DNA of 47,732 bases, taken from positions 1 through 47,732 of the forward strand of contig MZNV01003022.1 of assembly GCA_002081555.1 (NCBI GenBank). Direction: 5' to 3'. The notes under the pieces are model-generated. The model saw nothing but the letters and a program-made list of their open reading frames with translations. It did not search any database and was not told where the DNA came from. Shown in pieces: positions 44,129-47,732 of the stretch. Numbering within the stretch: the stretch's first letter is position 1; each line of letters starts with the position of its first letter. This DNA is from Protostelium mycophagum. Its lineage: Eukaryota; Evosea; Variosea; Protosteliida; Protosteliaceae. Position numbers and translations under genes: made by a program.

Positions 44129-45085
44129 TCAGAAAGATGTCTTTTCGTTACAAGATAAGAAGGGATGAAAGGTGATATTGTTGATGGAATATTGATTTCT
44201 ACCATTTTGAAGAGACTGCTGCTGTGCGATGAGAGAAGCCATCTGCAAGGCCTCCGGTCTGTTGTCGCCCTCAGCACAAAAGATGTTGATCAGCAGCATA
44301 TCGATGTTCTTTTCTGAAAATGACTCGAGTAGATGATACAGCACGGAATTGACGCCGAAGATCATGTCCAAGATGTCTCTGTCAAGCACCTCTATACCGT
44401 AACTCTCCAACTGTTCATCCTGATTTGGTCATTCGATCACTTCGGCTCGATACATGCCTTCTTGTCTGAAGTGATGGTTTGTTCTCTTAAATGTGGCTTG
44501 GAGTAGTATATTTGTGAGCCTGCGATCTGCTGATCGTTTCTGTACTCGCTTGTCGAAGAGTGTAGTACGACCACCTTCGAAATAAATCATTATGTCTCTA
44601 AGACTGCATGATGACACTCACTCGTGAAATTGAATTCTTGACTATCCATTCTGATAATTCTTGGGCAAAATCTTTCTTCCCTCCCTGTTGATCTTCAAAC
44701 GATGAGAAAATCATTAATTCCAACCCTCTTAACAGGTGATCTCTGTTGTAATAATAAGAGTTGTTTCGATGGATGTTTATAAACTATCATCGGTGAGATT
44801 ATTTCAATCTGATGACACTTTACCTTCTATGGCCGTCGTTAGCTTGCCAGTATTTGGTGGATGGAAGGGATCATTTGCCGCAAAAGGTAAGACACTTGAG
44901 CAGTTTACAATGCCAATGTTCTCTAATTTGAATGTGGAGATCAAAGCGTCCACAGCCATCTGTCCCACATTTCCAATTGATAAAGAGGGCTATTGCATTA
45001 TATCAGGTACTACTCGTGACCGACATACCAAAACTAAAGTGCACGAATTAAGAGCAGAGGAATCGCCTGCGAACTCGAAAACCAT
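44129..45085 (-). CDS. PSMG2: Proteasome assembly chaperone 2 (PAC2/PSMG2)
   Basis: Start ATG at 45085: MVFEFAGDSSALNSCTLVLP, then across an intron LSIGNVGQMAVDALISTFKL and NIGIVNCSSVLPFAANDPF, the N-terminal block shared by PAC2 proteins (SVGNVGQLAxDLxIST in human). Further exons read LLRGLELMIFSSFEDQQGGK, DFAQELSEWIVKNS, VVVLHSSTSEYRNDQQ (the VIVLSSSxSYxRND block), and the C-terminal INIFCAEGDNRPEALQMA, matching the EGDNxPxA motif. PAC2 pairs with PAC1 to guide assembly of the proteasome alpha ring in the cytosol. The junction near 44430 (CIEP to DEQLESYG) cannot be joined in frame with a canonical intron, so a base error or unusual splice is likely there. Confidence 0.75.
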
Positions 45086-45213
45086 TTTGTTTTTGGTGAT
45101 CTTCGATGTCTGCATTACGTTGGATCTCGCCAGACCAAACATTTGCAACAGCTTGTTCCAGGAATAGTGCTTCTTATTTCAGGCTCCGAATTGCAGCTGA
45201 TGGACAGCCTTTC

Positions 45214-46552
45214 ATGAGGTTGAATCTACGCTTCTTTCAGGAGCTTCTATATGGAACAGAAGATAATTTATCCAACTCAAGACCTTCATCAGCAGCTCCA
45301 TTCACGAACAGAAGCATGACCAGATCACCGTTCTTGTCTCTGTCCAGCAACAATTTGGACAATTTCGATCAACCACCAAATTTAAGAGTCAGTCATAACA
45401 CGTTTCATCTTCCACCATCTTAGTCTCACATTGGACAGACACCATCAAATCTGAAAACATTCGACGCATTGTATACGGACACAGGTTTTAAAAATCTGAA
45501 GGCTTGGTTCATGGCTCGCTCTGACATGGACAATAACATGACGGAAGACGCATTCATTGCCTTCCTGAGGAAATTGACAGACTTTCCTGATTCCAAGATA
45601 CTGGAAATGTTTGACTTGTTTGGTGAGATCATTCGTCCTCCGAGCAGCTCTCACGTAATGCAGACATCGAAGACACAGGAAGCATTTTTTTCTCAGAATT
45701 TTTTATTCTGGTCTCCATGCTGGCTGGTTTAGAGTCTGGAAAATGTCTTCATGTTTTGTATGAACGTACATACCTACCTAATCTGAAAAATGCAGACATA
45801 GACACTCAAAACACATGTTCAAAATAGTATCAAATTGTAAGACAGCGAAAGGGTCTCCTGGTGTGGATTTCCAGCGTCTGGCGCTGTTGTTCAGATTGAT
45901 CGGTGTGACCGAAGAGGCCATTTTGAACAATTGTAGACCACACAACGTCACCACACTCTCTGTATTTGATTACGAGGTCAGTCTACTGTATTTTAGAGGA
46001 CATGTGTGCTGTCTCCGCCATTATAGCTTGTCGCACTGTTTTCTGAAGCTTCTCAGGAATTTGTGATGCACTCTTTCATCATTCTGAGGGCGCTTGATGA
46101 TCAGATCGATCCATCACACAAGAGGAGAGTAGGAGCAGATGACGATTTAAATTCAGATATAGAGGAGATTGGAAGTGATGGGAAATACCTATGTATGGGA
46201 GGTGGGATGATCATGAAAATCAACCAGAATTATAACATGATCAGGAAAAGGTTGTATTGTGTCGTGAGATTGGCATTCAGTATTGGGATAGTGCATCCCG
46301 ACTGAAATACAAAAGGAGAGAGACAATAAAATAGCATCTTTTGTTGGCTTCTTGGCATCGATGATCAAAAATGGAATAAAAAGGAAGGTGAAAATAGAAG
46401 ATGAGTCGGTGCACGCACCATCAATTGTGAGATCAAAGAGGGCATCTAGCATGACACAAGATCTATTTGATTGGGTGACTCTATACGTGGAGCACCTCTC
46501 AACCACCATCATCTATTTTTCATGCCGTCAGGTACCATCGTCTGATAATTAG
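45214..46552 (+). CDS. EF-hand domain protein
   Basis: Begins MRLNLRFFQELLYG; a Ser/Pro/Asn-rich stretch (NLSNSRPSSAAPF, RSPFLSLSSNNLDNF) follows, and then a 36-nt intron. Next: FKNLKAWFMARSDMDNNMTE, ILEMFDLFDIEDTGSIFFSE with FFILVSMLAG (an EF-hand: D-x-E-x-T-G-S-I...E), FQRLALLFRLIGVTEEAI, and a C-terminal part with an acidic run (ADDDLNSDIEEIG) and DLFDWVTLYVEHLS. The EF-hand loop keeps acidic residues at positions 1, 3 and 12, so calcium binding is plausible. Overall family not recognised. The first ATG could instead be 45106, which would leave only 20 bp to the divergent PAC2 start. The exons after 46060 are less certain. Confidence 0.55.
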
Positions 46553-46712
46553 AAAGTCAATCACTCTTGACCCGACGCACGAAAGACATGGAAAATAAAC
46601 TCACCAAATAACCAAGCAGCGAGATGTGAGAGGACAGAAACAGAAACTGCAACATTGACTTTAGTTGATCTGGTTGGCAATCCCCTGTTTGGATTAATTA
46701 ATTGAAAAGGAA

Positions 46713-47000
46713 ATGACAAAAAATACAAACATTTTGGATCCAGTGGAGCCACATCCTTCTGTCGAGGTTGTAGAAGTTGGATTGCCTGATCCAGAGCCAC
46801 CCCCACCAATAGCGGAAGCAGATAAACCGCTTAAAGAGGCAGTGGCCAAATGGACATTCCTCTGTGCGAAGATCACGTTACAAGACCTTGATGACTTGGT
46901 TGCGGAAGATATTCTCGCTGATTGGCAAAGAGACCTCAACATTTTCTTGTCGAATTATGTGATCATCCTCATTCACTGGCGAGTTGTAAATGAATTATAA
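46713..47000 (+). CDS. Small acidic proline-rich protein, unrecognised
   Basis: A 95-codon frame: an acidic, Pro-rich start (DPVEPHPSVEVVEVGLPDPE, PPPPIAEADKPL) and then a helix-like part (KEAVAKWTFLCAKITLQDLD, DLVAEDILADWQRDL). The amino-acid make-up is coherent and the opposite strand gives only low-complexity Gly/Ser/Thr. It might be a separate small gene or the final exon of the EF-hand gene, since a donor-like GTACCATC follows SCRQ at 46530. Function unknown. Confidence 0.35.
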   Translation: MTKNTNILDPVEPHPSVEVVEVGLPDPEPPPPIAEADKPLKEAVAKWTFLCAKITLQDLDDLVAEDILADWQRDLNIFLSNYVIILIHWRVVNEL

Positions 47001-47010
47001 ATATTTTCAA

Positions 47011-47122
47011 TTATTCTTTTTTCGCCTTCTGGTCGGTTGCTGTGACTGCTTCAGCAACGAGCATTGCCATGACGACGTCTAACAAACGAGAGAAGAACAA
47101 TTTGGTGCCTACATGGTAGCAA
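47011..47122 (-). CDS. Possible 3'-terminal exon of a minus-strand gene
   Basis: After a good acceptor (ATATCAATCCAG) the minus strand reads YHVGTKLFFSRLLDVVMAML, VAEAVTATDQKAKKE and TAA. The hydrophobic helix followed by a charged tail looks like a real C terminus, but no upstream exons can be recognised in the AT-rich sequence to the right. Confidence 0.25.
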
Positions 47123-47413
47123 CCTGGATTGATATTGCAACCTATCAGGTCAAGATCAACAGGTTGAGATTGTTTTTGGTGATAGAATTGCTTTTTATAA
47201 AATAATTTAGCTATAAATTGGAAAAGTTCAGATCTGTATTCTTAACAGATGATTTTTATGCTTTACTTAAGTTTTATAACTTAGGAAAAGTGGTATAGAA
47301 GTTGCAATACTTTTTTGCACATGCCTGAAAGGACTTAAGGGCAAAGTATTGAACTAGTTTCAAAAGTATCTTCTGTTGTCTTTTGACAGTATTGTTGTCT
47401 GTAATGTTTTTCC

Positions 47414-47689
47414 TTAATAGGAACCTAAATCTAACTTTTCATTTTTAAGAGCATCTGTTCTGCTCTCTAGGGGTTTTCCCATGGCTGTGGATTTTGAGGA
47501 TGGTTCCTCTTCTGGAACTGAAAAGGTTCCAGAGTGGATCATTGGAGTTGCCTTAAAAAGCTTTTCTACAGCTGCACAATGAGGTGTGTCAGGCATGAAA
47601 TCTACATGAACAATAAATGCTATAAGAGTTAATTTAGATTGTTTGCTCAATATCAATATCAATATCAATATTGATAATTTGTGACACAT
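47414..47689 (-). mobile_element. Probable mobile-element reading frame at the window edge
   Basis: A 91-codon minus-strand frame reads AFIVHVDFMPDTPHCAAVEK, LFKATPMIHSGTFSVPEEEP, SKSTAMGKPLESRTDALKNE. The AT-rich composition differs from host genes, and just upstream the frame crosses an ATCAAT microsatellite (about 47648-47673), translating to an Ile/Leu/Asp run. An acidic candidate start (MSDNEDHNVSRC) lies between the repeat and the right edge. The family was not identified; the call rests on composition and on the proximity of other element remains. Confidence 0.3.
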
Positions 47690-47732
47690 CTAGATACATT
47701 GTGATCCTCATTATCACTCATCTCAGAGTCTT

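Noticed and set aside
44429-44617. Frame reading EGGRTTLFDKRVQKRS on the minus strand
   Set aside because: The adjacent frame gives VVVLHSSTSEYRNDQQ, which matches the PAC2 family and joins its neighbours, so this frame is a shadow.
44736-45167. Plus-strand frame reading VVSLPVFGGWKGSFAAKG
   Set aside because: It lies opposite the PAC2 N-terminal exons (IGNVGQMAVDALIST), which explain the sequence better.
47640-47680. ATCAAT microsatellite as a possible telomere or centromere repeat
   Set aside because: Only about four copies, inside AT-rich sequence with other element remains.
1-47732. CRISPR arrays, bacterial operons, ribosome binding sites or rho-independent terminators
   Set aside because: Spliced genes with GT-AG introns and signal-peptide membrane receptors mark this as nuclear eukaryotic DNA; no regularly spaced repeat array was seen.

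Overview
The window is nuclear DNA from a gene-dense, intron-rich eukaryotic microbe. Genes lie on both strands, often less than 300 bp apart, and are cut by many short GT-AG introns of roughly 35-70 nt. The repertoire suggests a free-living amoeboid protist, most likely an amoebozoan: a two-domain transmembrane adenylyl cyclase, Ras and TBC proteins, LRR receptors with a tyrosine-kinase-like domain, a SWI/SNF SS18 subunit, a CLC channel and a secreted alpha-amylase. This placement is inferred from gene content only; there is no rRNA or other marker gene here.

Layout. 1-3.2 kb (+): a divergent H2B-like histone-fold protein, an overlapping LRR protein and a 2-oxoglutarate/Fe(II) oxygenase. 3.2-6.5 kb (-): a VIT/von Willebrand A protein, then a short LRR remnant on the other strand. 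7.3-10.6 kb (-): a protein joining an SSXT (SS18) domain to a SANT domain. 10.8-12.8 kb (-): two poorly resolved genes. 12.9-20.7 kb (+): adenylyl cyclase and CLC channel. 21.0-22.4 kb (+): short-chain dehydrogenase. 22.5-27.1 kb (-): a large LRR-IPT-GPS-TM-kinase receptor, divergent from a SPOT1-like membrane protein at 27.4-30.4 kb (+). Each of these two genes carries an identical tRNA-Gly(UCC) in an intron. 30.5-34.0 kb (-): an LRR-ADP-ribosylglycohydrolase fusion. 34.1-39.2 kb (+): TBC RabGAP, Ras GTPase and alpha-amylase.

From 39.7 kb the character changes. There is a tRNA-Pro half-gene, then a P-loop NTPase gene with an in-frame stop that runs into a minus-strand, A-rich retroelement fragment with an RNase H motif (41.9-43.1 kb) and AT-rich spacer to about 44 kb. 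Host genes resume with the proteasome assembly chaperone PAC2 (-) and an EF-hand protein (+). The right edge (47.2-47.7 kb) is AT-rich again and holds a probable mobile-element reading frame.

The genes do not form an operon. Several are signalling parts (cyclase, Ras, RabGAP, receptor kinase) or chromatin parts (H2B-like, SS18-SANT), but no shared pathway is shown by their adjacency. Exon joins were worked out by eye; coordinates give first and last coding base of the spliced gene, and most splice sites are predictions.
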